From assembly GCF_003062295.1 (NCBI RefSeq), contig NZ_PYCN01000002.1, positions 620,001-684,000 on the forward strand: a stretch of 64,000 bases of DNA, in the 5' to 3' direction. The stretch is from Bradyrhizobium algeriense. Lineage in GTDB: Bacteria; Pseudomonadota; Alphaproteobacteria; Rhizobiales; Xanthobacteraceae. Shown here in pieces: positions 7,332 to 16,442 of this stretch (its first letter is position 1; every line of letters begins with the position of its first letter). The notes beneath the pieces are model-generated. The model was not told the origin of the DNA, ran no database searches, and saw only the letters and a list, made by a program, of their open reading frames with translations. A program made the position numbers and the translations under genes.

Positions 7332-8405
7332 ATGCCCGCAAGAATCATCGGAATGATCGGCACCCAGCAGGAAGGCGTCGCGGTTCACCTGATCAAGGGA
7401 CAGATATCGCGGGAGTGGGTGATCGACTTCACCCGGCTGCACGAGCAGTGGAACTATGATTCTGTTCTCGTTGGATATTACGCGTCCGCCGCCGAAGGTT
7501 TTGCGATTGCGCTTTATGCCGCCGACCACACCGAGCGGATCAAGTTCCTGATCGCGCACCGCCCGGGCTCGGTGGCGCCGGCGCTTGCCGCACGGCAGGT
7601 CGCGACCTTCGACCAGCTCACGCAAGGGCGGATGGCGCTGCATATCATCGCCGGCACCAGCGACGCGGACCAGGCCAGCGAGGGCGACTTCCTGCCCAAG
7701 AACGACCGCTACCGCCGCGCCGGCGAGTATCTTGACGTGATGCGGAAGCTCTGGAGCAGCGACAGCCCGATCAACCACCACGGCGAGTTCTACCGGGTCG
7801 AGGGCGGCTATTCCGACATCAAGCCGTTTCAGCAGCCCTGCCCCCAGTTGTTCTTCGGCGGTTCATCGGAAGGCGCGCTGGAGATGGGCGCGCGGCATTG
7901 CGACGTGTTCGCGATCTTCGGCGAGCCGCTCAAGGAGACGCGGGAGCGGGTGCAGGATTTCCGCCGCCGCGCCGCAGCCTTTGGACGCAGCGTCGGCTTC
8001 AACATGTCGCTGCGGCCGATCATGGCGGCAACCGAGGGCGCGGCGTGGGACAAGGCCAACGCCCTGCTGGCGGACGTCGAGCGCAAGACCGGCGCCGCGC
8101 CGCAGCCGACCAACACTTCCGCCGAACGCCTGCTCGGCTACGCCGCGCGCGGCGACGTGCATGACGAGCGGCTGTGGATGGGTATCGCGCGCGCCACCGG
8201 CGCGCCGGGCAATACGTCGTGCCTGGTCGGAACGCCCGAACAGATCGCGGCGGCGGTGTTGGAGTATTACCGGCTCGGCATTCATTCCTTCCTGTTGCGT
8301 GGTTTCGAGAACCCGCACGACACGGTGGCAATCGGCCGCGACCTCATTCCACTCATCAAGGTGGGCGCGCTGGAGATCGATCAGCAGGCCGAAGCGGCCG
8401 AGTAG
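7332..8405 (+). CDS. LLM class flavin-dependent oxidoreductase (alkanesulfonate monooxygenase-like)
   Basis: A 357-residue TIM-barrel FMN/FAD monooxygenase of the luciferase-like family, closest in pattern to SsuD: an N-terminal WVIDFTRLHEQWNYDSVLVG block, FLIAHRPGSVAPALAARQ, RMALHIIAGTSDADQ and the LFFGGSSEGALE phosphate-binding segment. It would use reduced flavin from a separate reductase; none is seen next to it. The ATG follows AGGAAACACCC. The next genes on the strand are a quinone oxidoreductase (85 bp on) and a DUF2889 protein, possibly one transcript. A sulfonate or a related small organic substrate is likely but not fixed. Confidence 0.85.
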   Translation: MPARIIGMIGTQQEGVAVHLIKGQISREWVIDFTRLHEQWNYDSVLVGYYASAAEGFAIALYAADHTERIKFLIAHRPGSVAPALAARQVATFDQLTQGRMALHIIAGTSDADQASEGDFLPKNDRYRRAGEYLDVMRKLWSSDSPINHHGEFYRVEGGYSDIKPFQQPCPQLFFGGSSEGALEMGARHCDVFAIFGEPLKETRERVQDFRRRAAAFGRSVGFNMSLRPIMAATEGAAWDKANALLADVERKTGAAPQPTNTSAERLLGYAARGDVHDERLWMGIARATGAPGNTSCLVGTPEQIAAAVLEYYRLGIHSFLLRGFENPHDTVAIGRDLIPLIKVGALEIDQQAEAAE

Positions 8406-8489
8406 ACCTCACCCGAAGAATTTGCAGGGATCTCAAGATGCCGGCGTAATACATTGGAGCCCAAGAAGAAAACGCATGAAAGAAATCGC

Positions 8490-9467
8490 ATGAAGGCCGT
8501 GGTTGTCGAGAACTATGATTCGATCGACGGCATCTCGATCAAGCAGATCGATACGCCCGGCGTTTCCAAAGGCTGCGTCCGCGTCAAGGTCGGCGCCGCG
8601 GCGATCGGCTTCGTCGACGGACTGAAGGTGCAGGGACTTTACCAGACCAAGGACCCGCTGCCGTTCGTGCCGGGAACGGAATTTGCCGGCATCGTCGACG
8701 CCGTGGCCGACGATGTCACGGCGTTCAATCCGGGCATGCCGGTGATCGGCATGACCCATTCCGGCGCGCTAGCGGAATATATCTCGGTGCCATCTGCGGC
8801 GCTCAAGCACCTGCCGCCGCAGGTTCCCTTCGAGGCCGGGGCATCGTTTCAGGCCAACTATCTGACCGGGCTTTACGCGCTGGATGCCCGTGCATCGCTG
8901 CGCGACGGCGAGATATTGCTGGTGCTGGGCGCGGCGGGCGGCGTCGGCATCGCCGCCGTCCAGATCGGCAAGCTGATGGGCGCGCGGGTGATCGCCGCCG
9001 CCTCGACGGCGGAGAAGCGCGCCTTCGCGGTGCAGTTCGGCGCCGATCAGACCATCGACTACACCCGGCCGGATTGGCGGGATACGCTCAAGGAATTGAC
9101 AGGCGGGCATGGGCCGGACGTGATCTTCGACCCCGTCGGCGGCGAAGTGGCGCTGCAGGCGTTTCGCTCGATCGCCTGGCGCGGGCGACATCTGGTCGTA
9201 GGCTTCGCCTCGGGCACGATTCCGGCGCTGGCCTTCAACCTGCCGCTGCTCAAGGGCGGCGCACTGCTCGGCGTCGATCTCGCCCAGATCCAGAAGCGCG
9301 AGCCGGAAACCCACGCCCGCCTGATGGCGCAATTGTTCGACTGGCTGGCCTCGGGCAAATTGCAGCCCGTGGTCGGCAAGGTCGTGCCGTTCGAGAATTT
9401 CCGCGAGGCGTTCAAGACCATGCAATCGCGATCGGCGCTCGGGAAGATGATCGTCAAATTCGGCTGA
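8490..9467 (+). CDS. NADPH:quinone oxidoreductase (zinc-free MDR family)
   Basis: 325 residues of medium-chain dehydrogenase/reductase type. It has an N-terminal GroES-like domain without the zinc-lobe cysteines and a Rossmann segment LVLGAAGGVGIAAVQIGK typical of the NADPH-binding QOR branch. VVGFASGTIP follows and the C-terminus is typical (RSALGKMIVKFG). The start at 8490 (MKAVVVENYD) is chosen over ATG 8454, which adds a Lys-rich dozen residues not found in the family. The likely reaction is NADPH-dependent reduction of a quinone or enone. It follows the LLM oxidoreductase in the same direction and precedes a DUF2889 gene by 28 bp. Confidence 0.85.
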   Translation: MKAVVVENYDSIDGISIKQIDTPGVSKGCVRVKVGAAAIGFVDGLKVQGLYQTKDPLPFVPGTEFAGIVDAVADDVTAFNPGMPVIGMTHSGALAEYISVPSAALKHLPPQVPFEAGASFQANYLTGLYALDARASLRDGEILLVLGAAGGVGIAAVQIGKLMGARVIAAASTAEKRAFAVQFGADQTIDYTRPDWRDTLKELTGGHGPDVIFDPVGGEVALQAFRSIAWRGRHLVVGFASGTIPALAFNLPLLKGGALLGVDLAQIQKREPETHARLMAQLFDWLASGKLQPVVGKVVPFENFREAFKTMQSRSALGKMIVKFG

Positions 9468-9495
9468 AGCGCCGGCGTCGAAACAGGACAAGCTG

Positions 9496-10083
9496 ATGCC
9501 TTCAGCAAATGACGGTCATGAAACCCGCCGCCGTCTCATGCACACGCGGTCGGTCGAATGCGAAGGCTTTCTGCGCGACGACGGGCTCTGGGAAGTCGAG
9601 GCGTGGCTACGCGACACAAAACCCTTCATCCAGCGAGCCGACCGCTTTCGCGGCGAACTGAAGCCGGGCGATCCCGTGCACGATATCGGCCTGCGGCTCG
9701 CGATCGACGACGGCATGACCATCCGCGAGGCGCAAGCGATGATGCGCGCGACGCCCTACCCGACCTGTATAGAGGTCGAGCCGATCCTTGAGCGACTGAT
9801 CGGCGAGCGCATCGGTCCGGGCTGGCGCGAAACGGTGCGGCGCAAGATCGGCCGGCTCGAGACCTGCACGCATCTGATGGAATTGCTCGGCCCCGCCGTG
9901 ACCACGCTGTACCAGACCATATCCTACGGCAAGAAGCCGCAAGGCCGCGATACGCTGGAGAACCAGCAGAACTCCGGCGAGCGCCCATTCTTCATCGGCG
10001 GCTGCCATTCCTGGCGCACCGACGGCCCGGTCGTCGCCGCGATGTTCCCGCAGTTCGCGACCAGGCCGGCGGAAAAGGATTAG
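9496..10083 (+). CDS. DUF2889 domain protein
   Basis: 195 residues. The N-terminal RRLMHTRSVECEGFLRDDG, then LWEVEAWLRDTKPF and the stretch IGLRLAIDDGMTIREAQAMM match the DUF2889 family, common in proteobacteria that degrade aromatic or other organic acids and still unassigned. No signal peptide or membrane segment is present. It carries a mid-protein LETCTHLMELLGPAV segment with a Cys-His pair that might bind metal. It lies 28 bp after the quinone oxidoreductase and probably shares its transcript. The in-frame ATG at 9535 (MHTRSV) could be the true start. Confidence 0.75.
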   Translation: MPSANDGHETRRRLMHTRSVECEGFLRDDGLWEVEAWLRDTKPFIQRADRFRGELKPGDPVHDIGLRLAIDDGMTIREAQAMMRATPYPTCIEVEPILERLIGERIGPGWRETVRRKIGRLETCTHLMELLGPAVTTLYQTISYGKKPQGRDTLENQQNSGERPFFIGGCHSWRTDGPVVAAMFPQFATRPAEKD

Positions 10084-10220
10084 GAGCACCAAAGAGCGGC
10101 TTGGCGCGATCAGCTATCGCGTGTGTTCGCCTTCACGAGGCTATCGCTGATCGGATCCCTGTGAACCTCGGCGGCCACCCCTAGACTTAACCTAAGGGGC
10201 CTCAGCGGAGGGATTAGGTC

Positions 10221-10520
10221 ATGGCTATTGTACAATTTACGCGCTTCAAGAGCGACAAGCCTGAGGAAATGGTCAAGACCGCCAAGCAGGCCAAGGCAAT
10301 CTTCGAAAAGCACGGCGCTGAATTTCTTCGGCTTTCCCGGTTTCACACCGGTATGTGGGCCGGGGAGTTTCTCATCTCTACGCGCTATTCCAGCTGGGAA
10401 GTGTACGGAAAGGTACAGGAAGCACTGGCAAAGGACGAAGCATTCGCGAAGCTGTTGGCGCACACGACCACCTTTGCCGAATTGAGAGGCCGTAACATCG
10501 CGGTCAGCATCGATCTCTGA
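10221..10520 (+). CDS. small hypothetical protein, ferredoxin-like alpha/beta barrel type
   Basis: 99 residues, no recognised name. The pattern beta (AIVQFTRFK), helix (EEMVKTAKQAKAIFEKHG), beta (FHTGMWAGEFLISTRY), helix (WEVYGKVQEALAKDEAF) and a closing strand (NIAVSIDL) resembles the dimeric alpha/beta barrel family of small stress or monooxygenase-like proteins. The start ATG follows GGAGGGATTAGGTC. It stands alone: 138 bp after DUF2889 and 538 bp before the XRE gene. No function is proposed. Confidence 0.6.
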   Translation: MAIVQFTRFKSDKPEEMVKTAKQAKAIFEKHGAEFLRLSRFHTGMWAGEFLISTRYSSWEVYGKVQEALAKDEAFAKLLAHTTTFAELRGRNIAVSIDL

Positions 10521-10960
10521 AGCTCGAAGCTGCGGGCGTCGCTTTCGAATATTGAGGTTCTGGAGCGAACCGCTTCGGCCGCAGCCGTCTCGGACCGGCT
10601 GCAATGTGCCGACGCCGCCAAGCGCAGTCGTCTTGACGGTGTCGGTATTGTGCTCGCCGCCTTGTTCAGGCCACGACGGGCAAGGACGACAAAACCCGGC
10701 CAAACCTCAAGGCAACAGCTAATTCGCAAGATGCAAGTGCCCGATCAAATCGGCTGCATCGCTGCACTCGTTTTGCCAGCCCGCCGCGTAGTCCCGCAAT
10801 GATCTCGGCGCTGCTCATCATGTGGCTACCGTCAAAAAATTGGACGTGGCCTGCAGCGCGCAAATTCGAACGGTAACGTCGATGCTGTCGAGCGCCACGG
10901 CGCGGCGCCCTTTGGCGCCCATGCGACGCCCGGAAACCCTGGAAAGCACCCCTCAGAATA
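10521..10960. other. intergenic stretch without a convincing gene
   Basis: Open frames here (for example 10666-10977 on the minus strand) lack family signatures, good ribosome sites or plausible composition. I see no RNA gene, and no repeat beyond chance. The right edge leads into the control region of the XRE-hyf operon. Confidence 0.5.
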
Positions 10961-10975
10961 GATATCTGAGATATC
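10961..10975. promoter_or_regulatory. GATATC-TGA-GATATC inverted repeat upstream of the XRE-hyf operon
   Basis: A 15-bp near-perfect palindrome directly before a TTGACA hexamer. Its position suggests an operator for one of the two mini-XRE regulators flanking the hyf genes. A related GATATATC palindrome lies upstream of the second XRE gene near 18848. Binding is inferred. Confidence 0.4.
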
Positions 10976-10980
10976 ACTTA

Positions 10981-11008
10981 TTGACACATTAACATCAATA
11001 CTTAGGAT
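10981..11008 (+). promoter_or_regulatory. sigma-70 type promoter for the XRE-hyf operon
   Basis: TTGACA at 10981-10986 is a perfect -35 box; 16 bp later TAGGAT (11003-11008) can serve as the -10. The XRE ATG is at 11059. The spacing is slightly short of optimal and the -10 is 4 of 6, so the call is moderate. Confidence 0.45.
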
Positions 11009-11058
11009 GCAGAAATGATGTCCAAAATCGGCCCGGGCCTCGCCGGCGAGACAGACTG

Positions 11059-11355
11059 ATGATCACAGCAGCTCAATTGCGGGCTGCCAGGGTGCTTCTC
11101 GGCATCGATCAGCGGCGGCTCGCGGAACTATCGGGGCTTTCGGTGCCGACCATTCAACGCATGGAAGCGAGTGAGACCATGGTTCGGGGCAATGTCGATT
11201 CGCTGGTGAAACTGATCACCGCGCTCGACGATGCCGGCATCGAATTGATCGACGATGGGGCGAACAGCGACAGTGGCGGGCGCGGCGTGCGGCTCAAGGC
11301 CGCTTCCGGAGATCGCGAAGGCAAGACATCGAGCGGGGCGAGGACGCGCAAATAA
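11059..11355 (+). CDS. mini-XRE helix-turn-helix regulator, first copy
   Basis: 98 residues. The N-terminal half is an XRE/Cro-type HTH (TAAQLRAARVLLGIDQRRLA, then LSVPTIQRMEAS as the recognition helix region). The second half is short and Gly/Ser/Arg-rich with a GGRGVRL motif. Its stop overlaps the hyfB start (TAATG), so it is translationally coupled to the hyf genes. A paralogue sits on the opposite strand at the far end of the operon (18507-18821), and by eye about 57 of the first 80 residues are identical. It probably regulates hyf, perhaps with its paralogue as a heterodimer. Confidence 0.88.
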   Translation: MITAAQLRAARVLLGIDQRRLAELSGLSVPTIQRMEASETMVRGNVDSLVKLITALDDAGIELIDDGANSDSGGRGVRLKAASGDREGKTSSGARTRK

Positions 11356-13367
11356 TGTCGGCCGTCGCCCTGCAAATGGTCTGTGTCGCCGGATTGCTCG
11401 GATTGGCTGTGCTGGCGATCGTTCTGGGCCGGTCGAAGATCTCCACAGCCGTCATCTACGGGGCGACGCTTGCCGTATCGGCGATTGCATTGGCCGGCGC
11501 GTTGCGCAGCCTGCTCGGCGGCGCCGATGCCACCGCGCTCACCCTGCCGGTCGGATTGCCGTGGCTCGGCGCGCACTTTCGCCTCGACGCATTGGCCTCG
11601 TTCTTCCTCGTTGTGATCAATCTGGGTGGGGCGTCGGCAAGTCTCTATGGCCTCGGCTACGGCCATCATGACCCCGCGCCGCATCGCGTGCTGCCCTTCT
11701 TCCCCGCCTTTCTCGCCGGCATGAACCTCGTGGTGCTGGCGGACGACGCCTTCTCCTATCTGCTGTGCTGGGAATTCATGTCGCTGGCATCGTGGGCGCT
11801 GGTCATGGCCCATCATCGCGAACGGGGCAACGCCAAGGCCGGCTATGTCTATCTGGTGATGGCAAGCTTCGGCACGCTCGCCTTGCTGCTCGCGTTCGGC
11901 CTGCTGGCGGGACCGGCGGGAGATTACGGCTTTGCCGCCATTCGCGCCGCGCAGCACACGCCATACGCGGCGACGCTGGTGCTGATCCTGATGCTGCTCG
12001 GCGCCGGCTCGAAGGCCGGCCTGGTGCCGCTGCATGTGTGGCTGCCGCTCGCCCATCCGGCCGCGCCGAGCCACGTGTCCGCGCTGATGAGCGGCGTCAT
12101 GACCAAGGTCGCGATCTACGGCTTCATTCGCGTCATGTTCGATCTGCTGGGACAGCCGAGCTGGCCGGCAAGCGTGGTCGTGTTGTTCCTCGGCAGCATC
12201 ACCGCCGTCATGGGGATTCTTTACGCCATGATGGAAAAGGATCTGAAGCGCCTGCTGGCCTACTCTACCATCGAAAATATCGGCATCGTGTTCGTCAGCC
12301 TCGGCCTCGCCATGGCGTTCCAGGCCAATGGACTGAAGGCGGCGGCGGCGCTCGCCTTCACCGCCGCCTTGTTTCATGCGCTTAACCACTCCTTCTTCAA
12401 GAGCCTGCTGTTCTTCGGAGCCGGCGCCGTTCTCACGGCGACGGGCGAGCGCGACATGGACAAGCTCGGCGGCCTCATCCACCGCATGCCGTTCACGAGC
12501 TTCGTCGTCCTCGTCGGCTGCGTCGCGATCTCGGCGCTGCCGCCATTCAACGGCTTCGTTTCGGAGTGGCTGATCTTCCAGGCCGTGCTGCAGAGTCCGG
12601 AACTGCCGCAATGGGCGCTGAAGATCATGGTACCCGCGGTCGGCGCTATGCTCGCTTTGGCCGCTGCGCTGGCGGCGGCCTGCTTCGTCAAGACCTACGG
12701 CGTGACGTTTCTCGGGCGGCCGCGCGGGACGGCGGCAGAAACCGCTGGTGAAGTCGATCGCTTCTCGCTCGCGGCCATGTTCATTCTCGCAGCGCTCTGC
12801 CTGCTGGCCGGAATCCTGCCGGGACTGGCGATCGACGCGCTAGCGCCGGTCGCGACCCAGATTCTCGGCAGCCGCATGCCGGCCCAGACCGGTCAACCCT
12901 GGCTTTCGATCGTGCCGATTGCGGAGAGCCGCAGCTCCTACAATGGATTGCTGGTGATGGTGTTCATCACGGCAGCCGCGTCGTTGGCGGTTTATTTTAT
13001 CCATCGCTTCGCCTCTCACGCGCTGCGACGGGGGCCGGCCTGGGGATGTGGTTTCTCCGACGCGACGCCCGCAGCGCAATATTCTGCCATCAGCTTTGCG
13101 CAACCGATCCGCCGCGTATTCGGCACGCTAGTATTTCACGCCCGCGATCACGTCACGATGCCGCCGCCGGGAGACCTCCGGCCAGCACGGCTCCGGATCG
13201 AATTGCACGACCTGGTCTGGAGCGGAATATATGCGCCGATCGCGGATGCCGTCGGCTTCTTGTCGATGCGACTCAATCGCCTGCAGTTCCTGACCATACG
13301 GCGATATCTCAGCCTGGTCTTTGCCACCCTCGTCACGCTGCTGCTGGTGCTCGCGATATGGTCGTGA
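11355..13367 (+). CDS. hyfB: HyfB-like proton-translocating membrane subunit (NuoL/M antiporter family)
   Basis: 670 residues, largely membrane-embedded, of the Mrp/NuoL/NuoM antiporter family. The core signature is present: the NDAFSYLLCWEFMSLASW-like segment, then AGSKAGLVPLHVWLPLAHPAAPSHVSALMSG with the conserved Lys and His, and KDLKRLLAYSTIENIGI. It would conduct ions across the inner membrane, driven by the HyfG/HyfI redox arm. It overlaps the XRE gene at its start and hyfC by 10 bp at its end, so the operon is tightly coupled. E. coli HyfB is similar in length. Ion specificity cannot be judged. Confidence 0.88.
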   Translation: MSAVALQMVCVAGLLGLAVLAIVLGRSKISTAVIYGATLAVSAIALAGALRSLLGGADATALTLPVGLPWLGAHFRLDALASFFLVVINLGGASASLYGLGYGHHDPAPHRVLPFFPAFLAGMNLVVLADDAFSYLLCWEFMSLASWALVMAHHRERGNAKAGYVYLVMASFGTLALLLAFGLLAGPAGDYGFAAIRAAQHTPYAATLVLILMLLGAGSKAGLVPLHVWLPLAHPAAPSHVSALMSGVMTKVAIYGFIRVMFDLLGQPSWPASVVVLFLGSITAVMGILYAMMEKDLKRLLAYSTIENIGIVFVSLGLAMAFQANGLKAAAALAFTAALFHALNHSFFKSLLFFGAGAVLTATGERDMDKLGGLIHRMPFTSFVVLVGCVAISALPPFNGFVSEWLIFQAVLQSPELPQWALKIMVPAVGAMLALAAALAAACFVKTYGVTFLGRPRGTAAETAGEVDRFSLAAMFILAALCLLAGILPGLAIDALAPVATQILGSRMPAQTGQPWLSIVPIAESRSSYNGLLVMVFITAAASLAVYFIHRFASHALRRGPAWGCGFSDATPAAQYSAISFAQPIRRVFGTLVFHARDHVTMPPPGDLRPARLRIELHDLVWSGIYAPIADAVGFLSMRLNRLQFLTIRRYLSLVFATLVTLLLVLAIWS

Positions 13368-14314
13368 TCTCTGATATCATCGTGCAAGGCGTGCAGATGC
13401 TGCTCGTGCTGCTGCTCGCCCCGCTGCTGACCGGCTACGTGCGCAAGATCAAGGCCCGGCTGCTACGCCGACAGGGGCCTTCCATCTTTCAGCCCTATCG
13501 CGACCTGCTGCGCCTGATGCGCAAGGAAGTGGTGCTGGCCGACAACGCCTCATGGCTGTTCCGCGTGACACCTTACATCACCTTCGCCGCGATCTGGGTC
13601 GCGGCCGCCCTGGTGCCGACTTTCGCGACCGGGCTGCTGTTCAACTGGACCGCCGATCTCATTGCCATCGTCGCGCTGCTCGGAAGCGCGCGCTTCTTCC
13701 TCGCACTCGCGGGGATGGACGTCGGCACCAGTTTCGGCGGCATCGGCTCCAGCCGCGAGGTCATGATCGCAGCGCTTGCCGAGCCCGCGATGCTGCTGAT
13801 CGTATTCTGTCTGGCGCTGGTCGCCGGCTCGACGCAACTCTCGACCGTCTCGCACTTCCTGGCGTCGTCCTATGTGGGCTTGCGGGTGTCGCTCGGAATG
13901 GCGTTGGTCGCGCTGTTCATGGTGGCGATCGCAGAGAACGCGCGCATCCCGGTCGACAATCCGGCGACGCACCTCGAACTCACCATGGTGCATGAGGCGA
14001 TGATCCTGGAATATTCGGGACGACACCTCGCAATGATCGAACTCGGCGCTTTCCTGAAGCTGCTGCTCTACGTCTCGCTGATCGCCTGCGTGTTTCTCCC
14101 GTGGCAGATCGCGCTCTACGGCAGCGGCGCGTTATCCTACACGATCGGCGCCGGCGCCTACATCGCCAAACTCGCGCTTGCCGGCTTCCTGCTCGCGCTG
14201 TTCGAGACCGCCACGGCGAAGATGCGGGTGTTTCGCGTTCCGCAGTTCCTCGGCGCGGCGCTCATGCTGGGCTTGCTCGGCACCCTCCTGCTGTTCGTCT
14301 CTAGGAGCTTCTGA
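13358..14314 (+). CDS. hyfC: HyfC-like membrane anchor subunit (NuoH family)
   Basis: 318 residues, about eight transmembrane segments. NuoH/HyfC hallmarks are visible: GPSIFQPYRDLLRLMRKE near the N-terminus, then ENARIPVDNPATHLELTMVHE, which carries the acidic residues of the quinone or proton entry loop. It links the soluble redox arm to the antiporter subunits. The ATG at 13358 overlaps the end of hyfB by 10 bp and gives the family length; longer in-frame starts run through hyfB coding sequence. The end overlaps hyfE (TGATG). Confidence 0.9.
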   Translation: MVVISDIIVQGVQMLLVLLLAPLLTGYVRKIKARLLRRQGPSIFQPYRDLLRLMRKEVVLADNASWLFRVTPYITFAAIWVAAALVPTFATGLLFNWTADLIAIVALLGSARFFLALAGMDVGTSFGGIGSSREVMIAALAEPAMLLIVFCLALVAGSTQLSTVSHFLASSYVGLRVSLGMALVALFMVAIAENARIPVDNPATHLELTMVHEAMILEYSGRHLAMIELGAFLKLLLYVSLIACVFLPWQIALYGSGALSYTIGAGAYIAKLALAGFLLALFETATAKMRVFRVPQFLGAALMLGLLGTLLLFVSRSF

Positions 14315-14982
14315 TGCAGATGCACAGCCTTGCCTTCGATGTTTCGCACACGCTGGCCGGCGGACTGGTGCTGATCAGCCTGATGATGCTGTATCAGGAC
14401 CGTCTCTATTCGCTGCTCAACGTATTCGCGCTCCACGCCCTGGTGCTGTCGCTATCGGTTGCCTGGCAGGCTTTCATCCAGGATGCGCCCCATCTCTACG
14501 TCACCGCGATCATCGCCCTGGTGTTCAAGGCGATCGTCATTCCGGTGGCGCTGCACCGCATCGTCAAGCAGCTCGGAATTCACCGCGACATCGAATCCGC
14601 GGTCGGAATCGGTCCGACCATGCTGGCCGGAATGGGGCTCGTCGCCCTCTCGCTGGTTCTCATGCTGCGGGTGACGAGCGACGCCGACCCGCTGGCGCGC
14701 GAGGATCTCGCCTTTGCGCTATCGGTGGTGCTGCTCGGACTTCTGGTCATGGTGACGCGCCGCAATGCGGTCAGCCAGGTTGTCGGCTTCATGTCGCTCG
14801 AAAACGGACTGGTGCTGGCCGCAACCGGCGCCAAGGGCATGCCGCTGGTGGTCGAGATCAGCGTCGCCTTCTCGATCCTGATCGCGTTCATCGTCATCGG
14901 CATCTTCCTGTTCCGAATCCGCGAGCGTTTCGATTCGGTGGACGTCTCCGCCCTCGACGATTTCAGGGGCGAACGCCGATGA
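14314..14982 (+). CDS. hyfE: HyfE-like membrane subunit (NuoK-related)
   Basis: 222 residues with about six or seven transmembrane helices. The second half carries the NuoK-like pattern (VVLLGLLVMVTRRNAVSQVVGFMSLENGLVLAA, with the conserved Glu in MSLENG). This is the usual HyfE architecture, longer than NuoK because of an N-terminal extension. It overlaps hyfC upstream (TGATG) and hyfF downstream (ATGA), supporting cotranslation. Its role is ion translocation within the membrane arm. Confidence 0.87.
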   Translation: MQMHSLAFDVSHTLAGGLVLISLMMLYQDRLYSLLNVFALHALVLSLSVAWQAFIQDAPHLYVTAIIALVFKAIVIPVALHRIVKQLGIHRDIESAVGIGPTMLAGMGLVALSLVLMLRVTSDADPLAREDLAFALSVVLLGLLVMVTRRNAVSQVVGFMSLENGLVLAATGAKGMPLVVEISVAFSILIAFIVIGIFLFRIRERFDSVDVSALDDFRGERR

Positions 14983-16430
14983 CGCTGTCTTTCTTCGATC
15001 CCGTCACAGCGGTCCTGCTGATCCCGATCTGCTCGGCGGCGCTGCTGGCCGCTCTGCCCGGCTACCGGCTGACGGCACGGCTGAACGTCGTTGCCAGTCT
15101 GGCGACATTGCTGTCCGCGCTCTCCCTGTTCGTCGTCGAACGTCCCTCCCCCGGGCCTTACGTGCTGATCGACGACCTGAACATCGTCTTCATCGTGCTC
15201 AATACCTTCGTGGGATTCACCACCAGCATCTTCAGCGCCAGCTATATCGCGCATGAGCTCGATTCCGGCCGGCTGACGCCGGCTTACCTGCGCTTCTATC
15301 ACGCCATGTATCAGACCATGATGTTCGGCATGAATCTCGCGTTCGTGTCGAACAATATCGGCCTGATGTGGGTGGCGGTCGAGCTCGCGACGCTGACGAC
15401 GGTGCTGATGGTCGGCATCTATCGCACCCATGCGGCGCTCGAAGCCGCCTGGAAGTATTTCATCCTGGGAAGCGTCGGAATTGCGCTCGCCTTGTTCGGC
15501 ACGATTCTGGTCTACATGGCGGCGCGCCCGGTGATGGGCGAAGGCCAGGACGGCATGGTCTGGACGCTGCTGGTCGAGCGCGCCGCGAACTTCGACGCGG
15601 CCCTGCTCAACGTCGCATTCGTATTCCTGTTTCTCGGCTACGGCACCAAGGTCGGCCTCGCGCCGCTGCATGCCTGGTTGCCGGATGCGCATGCCGAAGG
15701 TCCGACGCCGATATCGGCGGTGTTGTCGGGCCTCTTGCTGAACGTCGCGCTCTATGCGTTGCTGCGCTTCAAGATATTGCTCGCGGCCAACCCCGCTTCG
15801 ATCGCCCCCGGTCCCCTGATGGTGACGATGGGCCTGGTCTCGCTGATCTTCGCGGCCTTCATGTTGTACCGGCGGCGCGACATCAAACGCCTGTTCGCCT
15901 ATTCCTCGATCGAACACATGGGCATCATCGTGTTTGCGTTTGGCATGGGCGGTCCGCTCGCCAATTTTGCCGGGCTGCTGCACATGGTGATGCATAGCCT
16001 GACCAAGTCGGCGATCTTCTACGCCGTCGGACATATTTCGCAAATCAAGGGTACCCAACGGATCTCGCGGATCCGCGGCTTGACGGTGACCCATCCGGCG
16101 CTCGGCTGGGGGCTGGTGGTGGGCGTCGTCGCGATCGCAGGCCTGCCGCCGCTCGGCATCTTCATGAGCGAATTTCTCGTCGTGAGTTCGACCTTTGCCA
16201 GGCAGCCGCTGCTCGCGATCGTGCTGGTGTTCGGGTTACTGCTGGCCTTCGGCGCCTTGATGTTGCGCCTGACCAGCGTCGCCTTCGGCGAGCCGCGCGG
16301 CAGCACGGCGTCGGCCGAGGCTTCCTACATTCCGATGTTCACTCATCTCGCACTGGTCTTGGGCGCGGGAGTCTATCTTCCCGCTCCGCTGGTGGTCTGG
16401 TTTCAGCATGTGGCCCAATTGCTTGGATAG
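14979..16430 (+). CDS. hyfF: HyfF-like proton-translocating subunit (NuoN/M antiporter family)
   Basis: 483 residues, polytopic. The antiporter-family core is clear: GLMWVAVELATLTTVLMVG with the TM5 Glu, GYGTKVGLAPLHAWLPDAHAEGPTPISAVLSG with Lys and His, and RRRDIKRLFAYSSIEHMGIIVFAFG. It is the second antiporter-type subunit besides HyfB. No HyfD-type third antiporter is present. The start at 14979 overlaps hyfE by 4 bp; the same frame stays open to 14178 but inside hyfC/hyfE coding sequence. It is followed by hyfG after 12 bp. Confidence 0.9.
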   Translation: MTLSFFDPVTAVLLIPICSAALLAALPGYRLTARLNVVASLATLLSALSLFVVERPSPGPYVLIDDLNIVFIVLNTFVGFTTSIFSASYIAHELDSGRLTPAYLRFYHAMYQTMMFGMNLAFVSNNIGLMWVAVELATLTTVLMVGIYRTHAALEAAWKYFILGSVGIALALFGTILVYMAARPVMGEGQDGMVWTLLVERAANFDAALLNVAFVFLFLGYGTKVGLAPLHAWLPDAHAEGPTPISAVLSGLLLNVALYALLRFKILLAANPASIAPGPLMVTMGLVSLIFAAFMLYRRRDIKRLFAYSSIEHMGIIVFAFGMGGPLANFAGLLHMVMHSLTKSAIFYAVGHISQIKGTQRISRIRGLTVTHPALGWGLVVGVVAIAGLPPLGIFMSEFLVVSSTFARQPLLAIVLVFGLLLAFGALMLRLTSVAFGEPRGSTASAEASYIPMFTHLALVLGAGVYLPAPLVVWFQHVAQLLG

Positions 16431-16442
16431 GAACGACGTGAC

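Noticed and set aside
10666..10977. A 103-residue minus-strand open frame in the gap before the hyf operon
   Set aside because: No family pattern, Arg-rich composition, and it overlaps the promoter region of the XRE gene.
11154..12611. A long minus-strand open frame opposite XRE and hyfB
   Set aside because: Low-complexity His/Arg/Gln-rich product, complementary to hyfB, whose antiporter motifs are clear.
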